This document shows positions 1 to 10,033 of a DNA stretch of 64,000 bases, piece after piece (positions within the stretch are counted from its first letter, which is position 1; the number at the start of each line of letters is the position of its first letter). The notes beneath the pieces were generated by a model. It saw nothing but the letters and a program-made list of their open reading frames with translations. It made no database searches and had not been told where the DNA came from. A program made the position numbers and the translations under genes. The stretch covers positions 1 through 64,000 of the forward strand of contig JBCCUL010000025.1 of assembly GCA_039197065.1 (NCBI GenBank), read 5' to 3'. The DNA comes from JANQPX01 sp039197065 (GTDB lineage Bacteria; Pseudomonadota; Alphaproteobacteria; Geminicoccales; Geminicoccaceae).

Positions 1-375
1 AACCGTCGATGAGAAGGCAAGCGCGATGCCGATGAGAAGCGCGACCATCCAATCGCTGATGAAGAGGAGCCGCGCCACCGGCGTGAAGATCGCGACCGAC
101 AGAATGAAGTGGAGAACCGCACCGCCGATCACGTGGGGCTCACCGAGCTGCCTGAGTTTGAGCTTGAGACCGACGGTGAACAGCAGCAGCAGCACGCCGA
201 GATTGGCCAGATAGTCTAGGATCGGCCCGGTGCTGGACGGCATGCCGAACTGCGGGCCGAAGGCATTGATGGCGAAGCCTGCGCCGAGAAAACCGACGAG
301 AGGTGGCAGCCCGACCTGGCGCACCAGGAGACCGAAGGCGAATGCCGCGCTGATCGCAAAGACCTCGAAAACCAT
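1..375 (-). CDS. Kef-type cation:proton antiporter (CPA2), N-terminal part, cut by window edge
   Basis: Open minus-strand frame from an ATG at 375 to the window edge, 125 codons. The translation starts MVFEVFAISAAFAFGLLVRQ and is a run of hydrophobic segments broken by short loops, including a GFLGAG stretch and a TVGLKLKLRQL segment typical of the first helices of KefB/KefC-type monovalent cation:H+ antiporters. Such proteins sit in the inner membrane and exchange K+ or Na+ for protons. The C-terminal helices and any TrkA-N (NAD-binding) domain lie outside the window, so the subtype cannot be decided. The N-terminal family match is good; the substrate is unknown. Confidence 0.8.
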   Translation of the reverse strand, partial: MVFEVFAISAAFAFGLLVRQVGLPPLVGFLGAGFAINAFGPQFGMPSSTGPILDYLANLGVLLLLFTVGLKLKLRQLGEPHVIGGAVLHFILSVAIFTPVARLLFISDWMVALLIGIALAFSSTV

Positions 376-842
376 GCTGACCCCGATCCGCTATTGCCCT
401 GCCGTCCCCAAGTCGATAGAGGGATGGCCGACCACATCGACCATGTCCAGGGGCGTTTTCCGGATCGTAGTGGGGATCAGGCTCTCCGTGGTGACACGAA
501 TGGTGCTGGCATCCAATCAAAACAGCTACAGCAGATCGGACAACTTTCCTTTGAGCCGATTTTGGCATTACGCGTCCAACCCTCTCGTCGGGAAGGTCTG
601 GAGCGGCCAAGCAGAACCGCCGAAAGCGCGACCGACGCAATCGAACGACCTCTTCCGTTATCCAACAGCTGACGCGGCGAGAAGCCGGCATTGTGCGCAG
701 GTATGACCCATTGCGGGCGCTTCGATCGATACAGGATTGGCCTGATCCAGAGAAAAAGGATCGTCAGATAGCACATGCTTCTTTAGGCATGCCAAGATCT
801 GTGTGTCATTTACCGACCGCTTATGTGATTCGGAGGTGATTA
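376..842. other. 467-bp stretch without a convincing gene
   Basis: Lies between the antiporter start and the TIR-like pseudogene. All frames are short and their translations are low-quality, arginine- and serine-rich. I see no tRNA, terminator or strong repeat. It must hold the promoters of the two divergently oriented flanking genes; the 3' end, just before 843, is AT-richer. Confidence 0.5.
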
Positions 843-2071
843 ATGCCCGTTTGCTTTTACTCATGGCAGAGTGATCTGCCGAACAACATCAACCGTGGTT
901 CTATTGAAAGCTGTCTCAGGAAAGCGTTGAAGGCGGTAAATTCGGACATCAAGATTTCAGATGCTATCAAGTTTGAGCAAGGCATTGAAGGTTTGCCAGG
1001 TAGCCCAGACGTTGCAAAGGAGATTTTCGAGCGCGTTGATGCTTGTGATATTTTCGTTGCTGATATCTCGATTGTCACTGCCGCAGAAGCGCCAAGGCCA
1101 ATGCCGAATGCCAACGTGATGATTGAATATGGCAGGAGGACGAAGACCTGCGACGGCCGACAGATAGTCCAAGTTTTCAACACTGCATTCGGTGATTGGG
1201 AGAGAGATCGCCCGTTTGACACGCGGCACATCCGCAAGCCGCTGACGTATTGGCTCCCAATAGACCACGATGAGAAGATGAGAAGACGAGAACCAGCGCT
1301 CGAGACAATCTAATAAAACAGCTTGAACAAGCAATACGACTGATTGTCGAGGTTGGGACAGTGCGAGAGGAATTCGAGCCCGTAAGTGCGTATCACAATA
1401 ATCCAGCACTATGGGCAGGGCCCGGTAGCGTACTTGCGAAAATTTCGCACCCCGACCAAAAGCATTACGCGCCGGGACGCTGCCCATCTGCTTACATGCG
1501 ACTTCAGCCAACTCAGTGTGCTGAGGAAATACACCCAACGAATGCCGAGGAACTAGTCAAAAAAGGGAATTTGCATCCCATGCGTGACAGTACGACCCCT
1601 TCCGGTTTCGATGTTTGTCGTAACGAATTCGGTGCTGCAGTTTTTGGTGCTATCAATGACGAGCTCCGCTTCTTTACCCAGCTACATACTAGTCGCGAAC
1701 TCTGGGGGTTTGATAACTAACTCCTCCGCCAGCGCGCTAGTTACAGATACGCTTTATATATTCCGATTGAAGAACTTAAGGATGTGTATTTAAATACACT
1801 GACCCGCTATTTTAGCTTTTCGAAGGAATATCTAGGCATTGACTGCCCGCTCAGACTCGAATGCGGCTTAACTCAGATCAAGGGGTACCAAATTGAAAAT
1901 CCGGGCAGACCATTAGCTGGTGAAGCATACGTTCAAGATATCTCTTGGAGCACCGAAATTAGCCACTACGAAACGCCTGAAGATGAGATTCTAGCTCCAT
2001 TCTACAGACAGATAATGTGGATTTTGGCCTTAGTTGATCAAAGGGGCGAGCGACGAAGACGTCTTTGTTGA
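843..2071 (+). pseudogene. Broken TIR-like nucleotide-binding-domain gene (frameshift plus in-frame stop)
   Basis: The first piece (843 to about 1290) begins with MPVCFYSWQSDLPN, then a GLPGSPDVAKEIF segment and a CDIFVADISI strand, a pattern I recall from bacterial proteins with a TIR-like Rossmann domain often found near defence genes. The frame is lost between about 1260 and 1300, and the stop at 1311-1313 is premature. A different frame then continues sensibly (NLIKQLEQAIRLIVEV and onward) from about 1300 to a TAA at 1718-1720. The same frame stays open and protein-like after that TAA to a stop at 2069-2071. One reading-frame change plus one nonsense codon would restore a single protein of about 408 residues. 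The base composition is AT-richer than the neighbours, which suggests acquired DNA. The exact TIR subfamily is uncertain; its broken state is clear. Confidence 0.7.
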
Positions 2072-2381
2072 GCGCCCATGCTTTCGCTGCCTGAATCATA
2101 CCAGCAGAACCGGACTGGGCCTTGCAAGATAGGCGGCTTTTGTCAGAGACGTTGCGGCAGGAAATGGCACTCCCTTGCCGCAGCCGTCGTGACAGAAAAC
2201 GCGCGGTTACCGACCATCCGAAGAGGCCTCCCGCCGTAGCGGCCGGTCTTCAGACGCAGAGCCGACCTTGCAGGCCTCGGCGCTTATGCGGAAAGTTGAC
2301 CCATTCTAGCCACAACTTTCAGGCGATACTTCGGATTTTCGGTTGTGCCGTGATGAATTGTGCTTCGGCCTCGACACTCAT
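2072..2381. other. 310-bp stretch without a gene
   Basis: Lies between the TIR-like pseudogene and the 3' end of the leftward cyclase gene. No coding frame, RNA or hairpin stands out. A segment at about 2279-2312 (GCGCTTATGCG then GTTGACCCA) resembles one at about 7179-7205, which hints at a dispersed intergenic repeat but is too short to be sure. Confidence 0.4.
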
Positions 2382-4118
2382 CTACGACCTGCCATCGCGG
2401 GCATGAACCGCGGTCTGCACGGCGTCGCTCTCGTTTAGCGGGACCGATGCAATGGCCGGATTGGCGCGGCGTGCGCGTTCTGTTGCCTCTCGAGCCTCGT
2501 CGGTTCGGCCGAGCTGATCGAGGGCGTAGCCGAGCGTCAGCCACGCGCCGGCATAGCCCGGCTGAGCGTCGACGCTTTCTTGGGCGCAGCGGGCGGCGTC
2601 TTCGTATTTATGCTCTCGGCTATAGGCATTGGCCTTGAAGGACAACCAGTAGGGAACCATCGGGTGATTGGGCGCATTGGCGAGAATCCGATCGAGGATC
2701 GCATGACCTTCGGCCAGTTCGCCGTCATCGCCTCCATAAGCCAGGGTTCGCCCAAGCCGGCCCCAGGAATGAAAATCGAAGGGAGCGATCGCCACGGCGC
2801 GCCGAAAGGCGTCCACCGCTTTCTTGTGCTGGCCGCAATAGCTCATGACGTTGCCCAGCGTCCGCAGTACGGTGGGGTCATTCGGCGAGAGCTCGACTGC
2901 CCGTTCGATCGCCGCCAGGGCCTGCGTTCGATCCTGCTCCGGGTCGCCGCCCTGTCGATTGATCATCCGCTGCATCAAGATCGAGGCCAGGCAAGCGTGC
3001 GCGCCGGCATAGCGTGGATCGCGCTCGATAGCACGGGTTGCGAGTACCAGGGCCTCATCGATAGCAGCCCGACCGGCAACGGGAAGATTCATGGACTTGG
3101 CCTTCTGGACCAAGCCCCAGGCGTCCAGACTTTCGGTCGCGCGCTTGCCCGCGCGGCGCCACTCCGCCCGCAGCAGCTCGCCGCCGAACGCGACAACGAT
3201 CGCTTCTGCGATATCGTCCTGCAGCTCGAACAGATCGGCGAGCCGGCGATTATAGGTCGCCGACCAGAGCTGCGAGCGGTCAGAGGCATCGGAGAGCTCG
3301 ACGAACACCCGAACGCGCTCGCCTGATCGGCGCACATTGCCGGTCAGCACATAGCGTGCGCCAAGGTCGCCGACAGCACGCCAGGGATCGTCCTCGCGAT
3401 GTCCTGCGCTGGCCGCGCGGGAAACCACGCGAAGATCGGGAACCCGAGACAGCATGGCGACGATTTCGGTAGCGATGCCGTCAGCGAGGTAGGCGTCTTG
3501 AGCGTCGGCCGACAGACTTTCGAACGGCAGCACGACGACGGAACCGCGGGCGTCTTCGGGGCGGGGCGGCGGCGGGTGGCGCGACGGATGGCTGGTCTTG
3601 CCGTTGCTGGTGTGGATAGCGAAGGCGTGCACAGGTTCCTTAAGGCCCTTGACCTTGAGCGCACCCAGATCCTCATAAGGAAGGTCGAGGCGGTGCCTGA
3701 CCTGATCGTACACCGAACGCGCGATGCAGATGCCGCCGGCTGCAGCGGCCGTCTCGAGCCGAGCCGCGACATTGACGCCATCGCCATAGATGTCGTCGTC
3801 CTGGACGATCACATCGCCGAGATTGATACCGATCCTGAGCTCGAGCCCGGGGCCGCTCGCCGCCGACGCGTTCCGCTTCGCCATGCTGGCCTGGATGGCT
3901 GCGGCGCAGGAAACGGCATCCACGACGCTCCCGAATTCCGCAAGAACGCCGTCCCCCATGAGCTTCACGATGCGTCCGCGACAGTCGGCGATCGACGGGT
4001 TGATCAGGTCCTCACGCCGCTGCTGAAGCGCTTTGAGCGTACCCTCTTCGTCAATCTCCATCAGGCGGCTGTAGCCCACCACGTCGGCGACCAGAATTGC
4101 CGCGAGCCTTCTCTGCAC
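2382..4118 (-). CDS. Class III adenylate/guanylate cyclase with TolB-like and TPR regions
   Basis: 578 residues. Residues about 1-170 form a class III nucleotide cyclase catalytic domain: LAAILVADVVGYSRLM carries the first metal-binding Asp, MGDGVLAEF follows near residue 55, then a GINLGDV strand and DDIYGDGVNVAARLE, the usual order in rhizobial cyclases. A stretch from about residue 190 (SVVVLPFESL, YLADGIATEI) matches the TolB-like N-terminal domain common in this architecture. From about residue 340 onward helical TPR units end the protein (DPRYAGAHACLA, PNDPTVLRTLGNV). It probably makes cAMP or cGMP in the cytoplasm, with the TPR region as sensor or partner-binding part. It is monocistronic, with no signal peptide or membrane helix. 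Alphaproteobacteria often have many such paralogues, so the input signal is unknown. Confidence 0.9.
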   Translation of the reverse strand: MQRRLAAILVADVVGYSRLMEIDEEGTLKALQQRREDLINPSIADCRGRIVKLMGDGVLAEFGSVVDAVSCAAAIQASMAKRNASAASGPGLELRIGINLGDVIVQDDDIYGDGVNVAARLETAAAAGGICIARSVYDQVRHRLDLPYEDLGALKVKGLKEPVHAFAIHTSNGKTSHPSRHPPPPRPEDARGSVVVLPFESLSADAQDAYLADGIATEIVAMLSRVPDLRVVSRAASAGHREDDPWRAVGDLGARYVLTGNVRRSGERVRVFVELSDASDRSQLWSATYNRRLADLFELQDDIAEAIVVAFGGELLRAEWRRAGKRATESLDAWGLVQKAKSMNLPVAGRAAIDEALVLATRAIERDPRYAGAHACLASILMQRMINRQGGDPEQDRTQALAAIERAVELSPNDPTVLRTLGNVMSYCGQHKKAVDAFRRAVAIAPFDFHSWGRLGRTLAYGGDDGELAEGHAILDRILANAPNHPMVPYWLSFKANAYSREHKYEDAARCAQESVDAQPGYAGAWLTLGYALDQLGRTDEAREATERARRANPAIASVPLNESDAVQTAVHARDGRS

Positions 4119-4382
4119 GATTCCTCTCTCGATCAGCCAGGCCGATATCAGCCGATCACTATCATAGATGAACGGCGCATCTCACCCAATCGTCCAACGC
4201 GTCACATTCGATGACTTTACCGAAGGAGTTCGGCGCAAAGCGACCACTTGGCCTAGACGACCGCTGTTGGCACGATCTCGTCATAGGCGTTCCGGTCAGT
4301 AAGCGTCTGAAAGCTGACACGTTAGCCGACTAAGGAGAAGTCTTTACGCGGTCCGAATAGGTCGATCGGCCGAGTTTCCTGG

Positions 4383-5258
4383 CTAAATTCCCTTGTCGAC
4401 AGTCTCGTTTAGCAAGCTCAAAACCGCATTGACTGATGGAGGCCTGTTTGCACGCGTTGCGAAAACGAAGGTGTTAAGAATGGGGAGTGCTGGAAATCCG
4501 TCCTTGTTATCTTGCAGGATGCGCAGATCACTTGTCACAAGATCTTTCGGAGCGACGGTAACTGCCAGTCCAGCACTGACGGCACATTCGAGGCCAGCGC
4601 GGCTCGGGCTCTCATAGGCGAGGCGGTAGGGAATTCCGCATTCATCAAGGGCGGATAGCGCTGCCTTGCGATAGATGCATCCAAGGCCGAAGATTGCGAG
4701 CGGCACGGGCCTTTGCCCGTTGACGTCCGAGTGCGTCGCGCAGGCCCAAACGAGCGGCGAGCGGCTGACCCGTTTCGCACCGTCGCGGTTGTCATGCTGG
4801 GTGACGAAGGCAATGTCGATTTCTCCCGCATCCAGCGCGTCCAAGGCCTCCCAGCTCCGATTGCAGCGCAGCTCAACATCGATCATCGGATGGCGCGCGT
4901 GCAGTTTTTCCAGGACCTTCGGCATGTAGCACATGGTGATGTCCGTGGTGCCTAACCTCACTTGGCCTGGCGACATCTGCCGTCCCAGCTCGACCAGAAC
5001 CTCATCGGTCATACGGTTCATGCGATGGGCGAAACGGAGCAGAATTTCTCCTTCCGGCGTGAGCTTGATGCCGCGCCCCCGTCGCTCGAACAGGCGGACC
5101 TTCAGCATCTCCTCCAGCCTTCTGATCTGCATGCTGACCGCGGACTGGACGCAGTTCAGGCGTTCGGCTGCACGGGTAAAGTGCTGCATCTCCGCAACCA
5201 CAGCAAAGGTCCTGAGAAGAGCGCTATCGATCGGCAAGGTCGGCCTCATCATCACCAT
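4383..5258 (-). CDS. LysR-family transcriptional regulator
   Basis: 291 residues, the normal LysR length. The N-terminal winged helix-turn-helix is clear (LLRTFAVVAEMQHFTRAAERL, here split by family position into helix 1 and the recognition helix QSAVSMQIRRLEEML), followed by a linker helix and a periplasmic-binding-protein-like effector domain from about residue 95 (VRLGTTDITMCYMP). The start is at MVMMRPTLPIDSA; either of the Met codons could initiate. It is transcribed divergently from the MFS transporter gene, with about 90 bp between starts, so control of that transporter is the natural guess. The inducer cannot be read from the sequence. Confidence 0.9.
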   Translation of the reverse strand: MVMMRPTLPIDSALLRTFAVVAEMQHFTRAAERLNCVQSAVSMQIRRLEEMLKVRLFERRGRGIKLTPEGEILLRFAHRMNRMTDEVLVELGRQMSPGQVRLGTTDITMCYMPKVLEKLHARHPMIDVELRCNRSWEALDALDAGEIDIAFVTQHDNRDGAKRVSRSPLVWACATHSDVNGQRPVPLAIFGLGCIYRKAALSALDECGIPYRLAYESPSRAGLECAVSAGLAVTVAPKDLVTSDLRILQDNKDGFPALPILNTFVFATRANRPPSVNAVLSLLNETVDKGI

Positions 5259-5350
5259 TCATGATTGATTGATCGCATCAATTTATTGGAATGATGAATG
5301 TGCATCCGCCAGATTGCAAGGACGTAAGCATTCCACATCAGGCAGGTCTC

Positions 5351-6541
5351 ATGTCCAAGCGCCTTTGGATCATCATCATCTGTGCAGGCTCGATCATCGG
5401 CCTGTCGGTCGGGTTGCGTCAGGCCATGGGGCTGTTTTTGGACCCCATGTCCATTCAACTCGGTCTTGGACGCGAGACCTTCGCGCTTGCGATGGGGCTG
5501 ATGAACCTGTTCTGGGGGCTTGGCGCGCCCTTCGCCGGCGCCATTGCCGATCGATATGGCGCCGGTCGGGTTGCGGTTCTTGGTGGCGTGGCCTATGCGG
5601 CCGGGCTCCTGATCATGATGGCCTCTCCGAGCAGCGAGCATCTGCTGGTTGGCGGCACGCTGATTGGCCTCGGCCTTAGCGGCACGGGTTTCACCGTCGT
5701 GCTGGGCGTTGTCGGCCGCAGTGCGCCGGAGCACCTTCGCAGCCAGGCGCTCGGACTGGCGTCGGTCGGCGGCTCGATCGGCCAGTTCGCTGCTCTGCCC
5801 TACACCTATGCAATGATCGAAGGCTTTGGCTGGATAATCGCGCTGGGCATTCTCTCTGCGACGGCTTTTCTCATCGTTCCGTTCGCCTATGGGATCGCTG
5901 GAAGGCCGCAGAGCGATGCGAGTGCAGGGTCACAGAATATTCGCCAAGCTCTCAAGACGGCATCCAACATCCCAAGCTTCTGGCTCCTGAATGCCGGGTT
6001 CTTCGTCTGCGGCTTCCATCTTGCTTTCGTCGGTGTTCATCTGCCGGCTTTTATCGCTGACGAGGGATTCGCGCCCTGGCTTGCAACGGCTGCGCTGACG
6101 GCGGTCGGCGTTACCAACATCATTGGCGTCTATGCATTCGGAACCCTCGGCGGCTTCTATTCAAAAAAGATGCTTCTGAGCGGCCTTTACCTCGCACGCG
6201 CTGTTGTTTTCCTCCTTTTCATCGTCACGCCGATCAACGAAGCCTCAGTTCTCCTTTTCGGTGCGACAATGGGATTCCTCTGGCTCGGGACAGTACCGCT
6301 CACCAGCGGGCTGGTCGGTGACATCTTCGGTACCCGCTACATGTCCATGCTGTTCGGCATCGTCTTTCTCGGCCATCAGTTCGGCGGGTTTCTGGGCGCC
6401 TGGCTCGCAGGCTTGGCCTTCGACAGGTTCGGATCCTACGACGCGATGTGGTGGTTGAGTGTTCTGCTCGGACTGCTGTCCGCCGCCCTTCATTGGCCGA
6501 TCGACGAGAGCGAAGTACCGGAGATGCGAGCAGCAACTTAG
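5351..6541 (+). CDS. MFS transporter
   Basis: About 396 residues with twelve predicted hydrophobic segments. The first begins RLWIIIICAGSIIGLSVGLR, and the loop 2-3 signature of the major facilitator superfamily is visible as GAIADRYGAGRV. I chose the ATG at 5351 (MSKRLW) because the upstream in-frame extension from 5291 does not look like a membrane-protein N-terminus; 5291 remains possible. It is inner-membrane and proton-driven by family, with no substrate assigned. It is divergent from a LysR regulator and followed 52 bp downstream by a small ABM-fold protein, so the three may form a unit for export or uptake of a small aromatic or toxic compound. Confidence 0.85.
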   Translation: MSKRLWIIIICAGSIIGLSVGLRQAMGLFLDPMSIQLGLGRETFALAMGLMNLFWGLGAPFAGAIADRYGAGRVAVLGGVAYAAGLLIMMASPSSEHLLVGGTLIGLGLSGTGFTVVLGVVGRSAPEHLRSQALGLASVGGSIGQFAALPYTYAMIEGFGWIIALGILSATAFLIVPFAYGIAGRPQSDASAGSQNIRQALKTASNIPSFWLLNAGFFVCGFHLAFVGVHLPAFIADEGFAPWLATAALTAVGVTNIIGVYAFGTLGGFYSKKMLLSGLYLARAVVFLLFIVTPINEASVLLFGATMGFLWLGTVPLTSGLVGDIFGTRYMSMLFGIVFLGHQFGGFLGAWLAGLAFDRFGSYDAMWWLSVLLGLLSAALHWPIDESEVPEMRAAT

Positions 6542-6593
6542 AACTGACACTGACACGTCACTTTATCGGACAACTCAGCCGGAAGGGAATGGA

Positions 6594-6923
6594 ATGAATT
6601 CGGATGGCCCTGTCTTGCGCGTTTTCGAAGCACGCACAAAACCTAATTGTGCCGAGAAGCTCCTTCAGAACTTTGCGACGACATCAGCTGATGTCGTTCT
6701 CGGCGAGCCTGGCAATCGCGGCTACTTCTTTGGTCGTTGTGTGCCTGAGGGCGAAAACACCGTCCTATTCGTCTCTGTCTGGAAGGATCTGGCCGCCGTC
6801 AAGGAACGATTTGGCGATGATTGGCAGGTCTCATACATGCCAGAGGGATACGACGAACTCATCGACGAATGTTCGGTGCGTCACGTCGAGATGAGCAACG
6901 GGTGGCATGTCGCCGACCTCTAG
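6594..6923 (+). CDS. ABM-fold (antibiotic biosynthesis monooxygenase-like) small protein
   Basis: 109 residues from the ATG at 6594, which has a purine-rich GGAAGGGA just upstream. The sequence (VLRVFEARTKPNCAEKLL, then TVLFVSVWKDLAAVKERFG) has the beta-alpha-beta pattern of dimeric ferredoxin-like ABM proteins, in which a small hydrophobic cavity binds substrate or haem. It lies directly after the MFS gene on the same strand and is probably co-transcribed. Family assignment is from pattern only; true monooxygenase activity is uncertain. A second ABM-like protein lies at 40885-41214. Confidence 0.65.
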   Translation: MNSDGPVLRVFEARTKPNCAEKLLQNFATTSADVVLGEPGNRGYFFGRCVPEGENTVLFVSVWKDLAAVKERFGDDWQVSYMPEGYDELIDECSVRHVEMSNGWHVADL

Positions 6924-7384
6924 CAGAGCTTCGATGGACTCGCCCTATCGCCTTCAAGAGGCGAGCATTTGATCCAGCACGTCTCCTGATCGAAACGATC
7001 GTTCTAGCCTCGGCAATCCTGGCCCCGCTGCGTTCCACTGACGCCTGCGCTAGGTCTCCATTTGGCACGACTCAGAAGAAAGCCCTTCGGTGAGTAGGCC
7101 CCAGAAAGCCGACGCGACAAGGGCGGTCGGGTCGAGGGGGACCGGTTTCGGGCGCATCCTCCGCGCGACGGGACAGCGCGCTTATGCGTATCGTTGACCC
7201 AATGCGGCCTCTCTAACACCTCGCTGCCACATTAATGATCTCGGCCCAAACAACCACCCAACGACCTCAAACCAATGAACTTTGTCACTCATTCGCCAGG
7301 AGGGCTTCTCGCCTAAGAGATCGATTTGCTAACTTCAGGATCGTTTTCAACTGGCAAACCATGCTTTGATGCGGAGGGCTCACT
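6924..7384. other. 461-bp stretch without a convincing gene
   Basis: Between the ABM-like gene and the 3' end of the zinc-ribbon gene. Short frames here are low-complexity and not convincing. A segment near 7179-7205 resembles one near 2279-2312. The region from about 7210 on is AT-rich. Confidence 0.4.
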
Positions 7385-7804
7385 TTATTCGTCTTCGCCA
7401 AGAATCCATACAAATAGGCCGCCTAGCCCTGCAAAACCTGCAGCGCCAATCAACAGCTTCTTTAGCCTACTTTCCATGCGAGCACGCACGTCCGCCAGCA
7501 CATTGTAAACTAGCGCTATATTTGCATTTCTTTGGCCAAACTCGCTCGTCCGCTCTTCGTAGTCATCGCGAAGCTGTTCAACCACGTTGCGAAATTGACC
7601 CGGCGGCACGAGGATTGAATACCATGAGATGATCCGTTCCCGAAAAGGAAACGCTGTCTGGATGAAAACTTGTGCGCCGCAACGCGGACACGTATCCATC
7701 CCCGAATTCATTATTTTCAAACAAGCGCTACAATTACTGATTTTCCCTGATAAAACTGCAGCTTCGAAACGTTTATCTAGCGTCATAATGAGTAATGTGC
7801 GCAT
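7385..7804 (-). CDS. Small zinc-ribbon protein with C-terminal membrane anchor
   Basis: About 139 residues from an ATG at 7804; a TTG three bases earlier is an alternative. Two CxxC knuckles are present, CSAC and CPRC, about 15 residues apart near residues 26 and 42, which should form a zinc ribbon. A helical, charged middle (RNVVEQLRDDYEERTSEF) leads to a single hydrophobic segment near the C-terminus (LLIGAAGFAGLGGLFVWIL). The protein probably sits on the membrane with the ribbon in the cytoplasm. I do not recognise the family. The DNA around it (7385-8400) is clearly AT-richer than the rest of the window, so recent transfer is likely. Confidence 0.55.
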   Translation of the reverse strand: MRTLLIMTLDKRFEAAVLSGKISNCSACLKIMNSGMDTCPRCGAQVFIQTAFPFRERIISWYSILVPPGQFRNVVEQLRDDYEERTSEFGQRNANIALVYNVLADVRARMESRLKKLLIGAAGFAGLGGLFVWILGEDE

Positions 7805-8004
7805 CAATCTTGGTATAAATATTAATTCATCTGTGCGTTCTTTATCTGACTGGCGTACAATTTGCTGTAACTTTTCATATTAATATTTGCGATAGCGAAG
7901 AGTAAAAAGCGGAAAGAGGATCCTTCTAGCAGGATTTAATTCTATACAGTCTCTACTTAAGAGATTTCTAACTTTAATGAATTCCTCGACATTCGTCTCG
8001 ACAT

Positions 8005-8358
8005 TCATAACGTAAACCTCGACAATCCCATGAGCACTGGAATCGCAGAAGGAGCCACTTGAGGCTTATTCTCCAATGCCGATGCGTTTGAGTGCAGTAC
8101 AGCTCTACCCTCGCCTGTGATCATGTAGAGCTTCTTGTAGCGGCCTCCTGGTTTGCTAGTTGGCTCGCTCCAGCGGAATTCTACTAGGCCCGCGCGTTCA
8201 AACTTTTCGAGGATATCGGCTTGGCGTCCATATGACAGATCTTTGCTGTGATTCACTTTAACCATTCGCCGGATTGACGCTAAGTACGCTTCACCGCGTT
8301 CAGACGCAATCGTATCGAGGATCATGAATTCGTTGGGCGTCAGAATACTATTTCGCAT
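8005..8358 (-). CDS. PadR/MarR-like winged-helix regulator
   Basis: About 117 residues from the ATG at 8358 (MRNSILTPNEF). Residues 5-85 have a winged-helix layout: NEFMILDTIASERGEAYLA, then QADILEKFERAGLVEFRW and a basic wing GGRYKKLYMITGEGRAVL, which is the typical ending of a PadR/MarR-type wing and helix. The remaining tail is unstructured. A longer form from 8412 is possible but has a poor N-terminus. It lies alone in AT-rich DNA between the zinc-ribbon gene and the dead integrase, so it may be cargo of that element. Target unknown. Confidence 0.6.
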   Translation of the reverse strand: MRNSILTPNEFMILDTIASERGEAYLASIRRMVKVNHSKDLSYGRQADILEKFERAGLVEFRWSEPTSKPGGRYKKLYMITGEGRAVLHSNASALENKPQVAPSAIPVLMGLSRFTL

Positions 8359-8598
8359 TGGCTGTCCACGAACAATGTTTCCGGAAACATATATATTGCG
8401 GTGACATGTCAATGATCTGCTTGGGGCCGCCTATGGCACACATGAGAAGAAGAGCTTGTTTCGGCAATCCACCGGAAAGCTGCGGATATGGCCGCGCGGT
8501 TCGACAAATCCTGAATCGTTGTTCCGCACATCCACGTCAGTCGGCGAGCCCGCTTCTCCCATGAAAACCGGACACAACGTGGTCACTTATAGGGAAGC

Positions 8599-9817
8599 TC
8601 AAATTTGCCCGCTGTCAGCTATGGCAGGGGGTAAGACGTTCGAGCTGCAAGCCCCGTTCATCGCCGTGACACGCTCACCCCAGGCCGCGAGTGCGGCTTT
8701 CGCTTCATCTTCGAAACGGTGGCGCTGGTAGATGCCTACCACACCTGCTCTGGAGCCCGAGACGTGGCCAAGAACGGTCTCGATCACTTCGAGACGGATG
8801 CCGAGCCGCTGCATCCCGGTGGCGACCGTGCGGCGGATGTCGTGAAGACGCCAAGGAGGCAGGGCAGGTGTGATGAGCTTGTCAAGCCGTGGCTTTGCCC
8901 GCCCGACATTGTCGAAACGTTTTTCTCCAGTGAAACTGAAGACCACATCGCCACTATCAAAGCGGGGCAGCTCGCGTAGCACAGCGAGCGCTTGTGGTGA
9001 CAGCGGAATGGACCTTTCCGTCCTTAACCTTCGAGCGCTCAGCAGGCAGGCGGATCACGTCGCCCTCGATCTCGGACCATGACAGGCTGAAGATCTCTTC
9101 GCGGCGGGCACCGGTCAGGATCAGCATCTGGACGGCACTGCCGAAGGGATAGCCGGTCTGTTCCGCAGCGTTCCAAACGGACGCCAGCTCATCATCGGTG
9201 AGGACGCGCTCGCGCTTGGTTTCGGGCACGACCTTTTCGACATGGGCTGTGGGGTCGTTCTCGATGATGTCACGGCTCGCCGCCCATTTGAGGAGGCGTT
9301 TGATATGGGCCAGCACACGGTTGGCCATGATCGGAGCGCCCCGGTTGGCAATGCTGTCGATCAAGGCGATCACATCACGCTTTCGAATCTCATCAATCGG
9401 GCGCTTGCCCCACACCGGGAGCACATCGTGGTTCATGATGCGCTCGACCTCTTTCACCGATCGGCTCTTGGCCTGATCACGCTTTAGCCATTCGTCCACC
9501 ACGGCTGCCACGTTGCGGCTTGTGGGAGCGTCCCGCGCATCCAGAGGGTCGTTGCCCGCTTTCACCGCCGCCAGCAACTCCAGCGCTTTATCGCGGGCCG
9601 TGGTGGGCGTCCAAGGTGCGCCGTGGCGACCGATCGTGATTCGTCGCTTGGCAACCGCGCGCCCGTGACCGGGACGATATTCGAGGAAATAGCTTCGGAT
9701 ACCGCTCTTGCCGACATAGAGACCAAAACCCGGGAGCTTGTCATCGTAGTGCCGCAGCTGAGTCGACAAAGCGTTCGGCTCGAGGTTGTAACCCATGTCT
9801 CGAGAACGTTCTGTCAC
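8599..9817 (-). pseudogene. Tyrosine recombinase (phage/island integrase), inactivated by a small deletion
   Basis: The first part (9817 down to about 8995) has the N-terminal DUF4102-like region (KLPGFGLYVGKSGIRSYFL), a SAM-like core-binding domain and the first catalytic Arg in TGARREEIFSL. The frame is then lost. A second frame (8982 to 8599) carries the rest of the catalytic domain: HDIRRT, LGHVSGSR and the Tyr in GIYQRH, in the correct order. At about 8995-9005 the coding strand has one CATTC where two in tandem would restore VHS-IPLSPQALAVL; loss of one 5-base copy explains the break. The restored protein would be about 405 residues, the normal length. A tRNA-Gly 3' fragment lies about 220 bp upstream of its start, as expected for this kind of integrase. 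Confidence 0.85.
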
Positions 9818-10033
9818 CTACGTCTCAAATCGGGCACAATATGTTGTAAATTTTTTGATGACTGGACGAGGGAACAAAATCGCATTTAGTCATCAGGTAG
9901 ATTTGAAGGCATTGCTCCAACGAGCACGAGCCATGAGACTACCGGCCGCTGCTGCCCTTGCCTTTGACAGCTTTCTTTTGCCATGCAGAGCTCTGCTCAA
10001 CGGGAAGAAAAGGACCAATCTACAACCGCTTGC

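Noticed and set aside
3399..4214. Long plus-strand frame across the cyclase gene
   Set aside because: It is the antisense shadow of the class III cyclase domain; the minus-strand product has all catalytic motifs and the plus product none.
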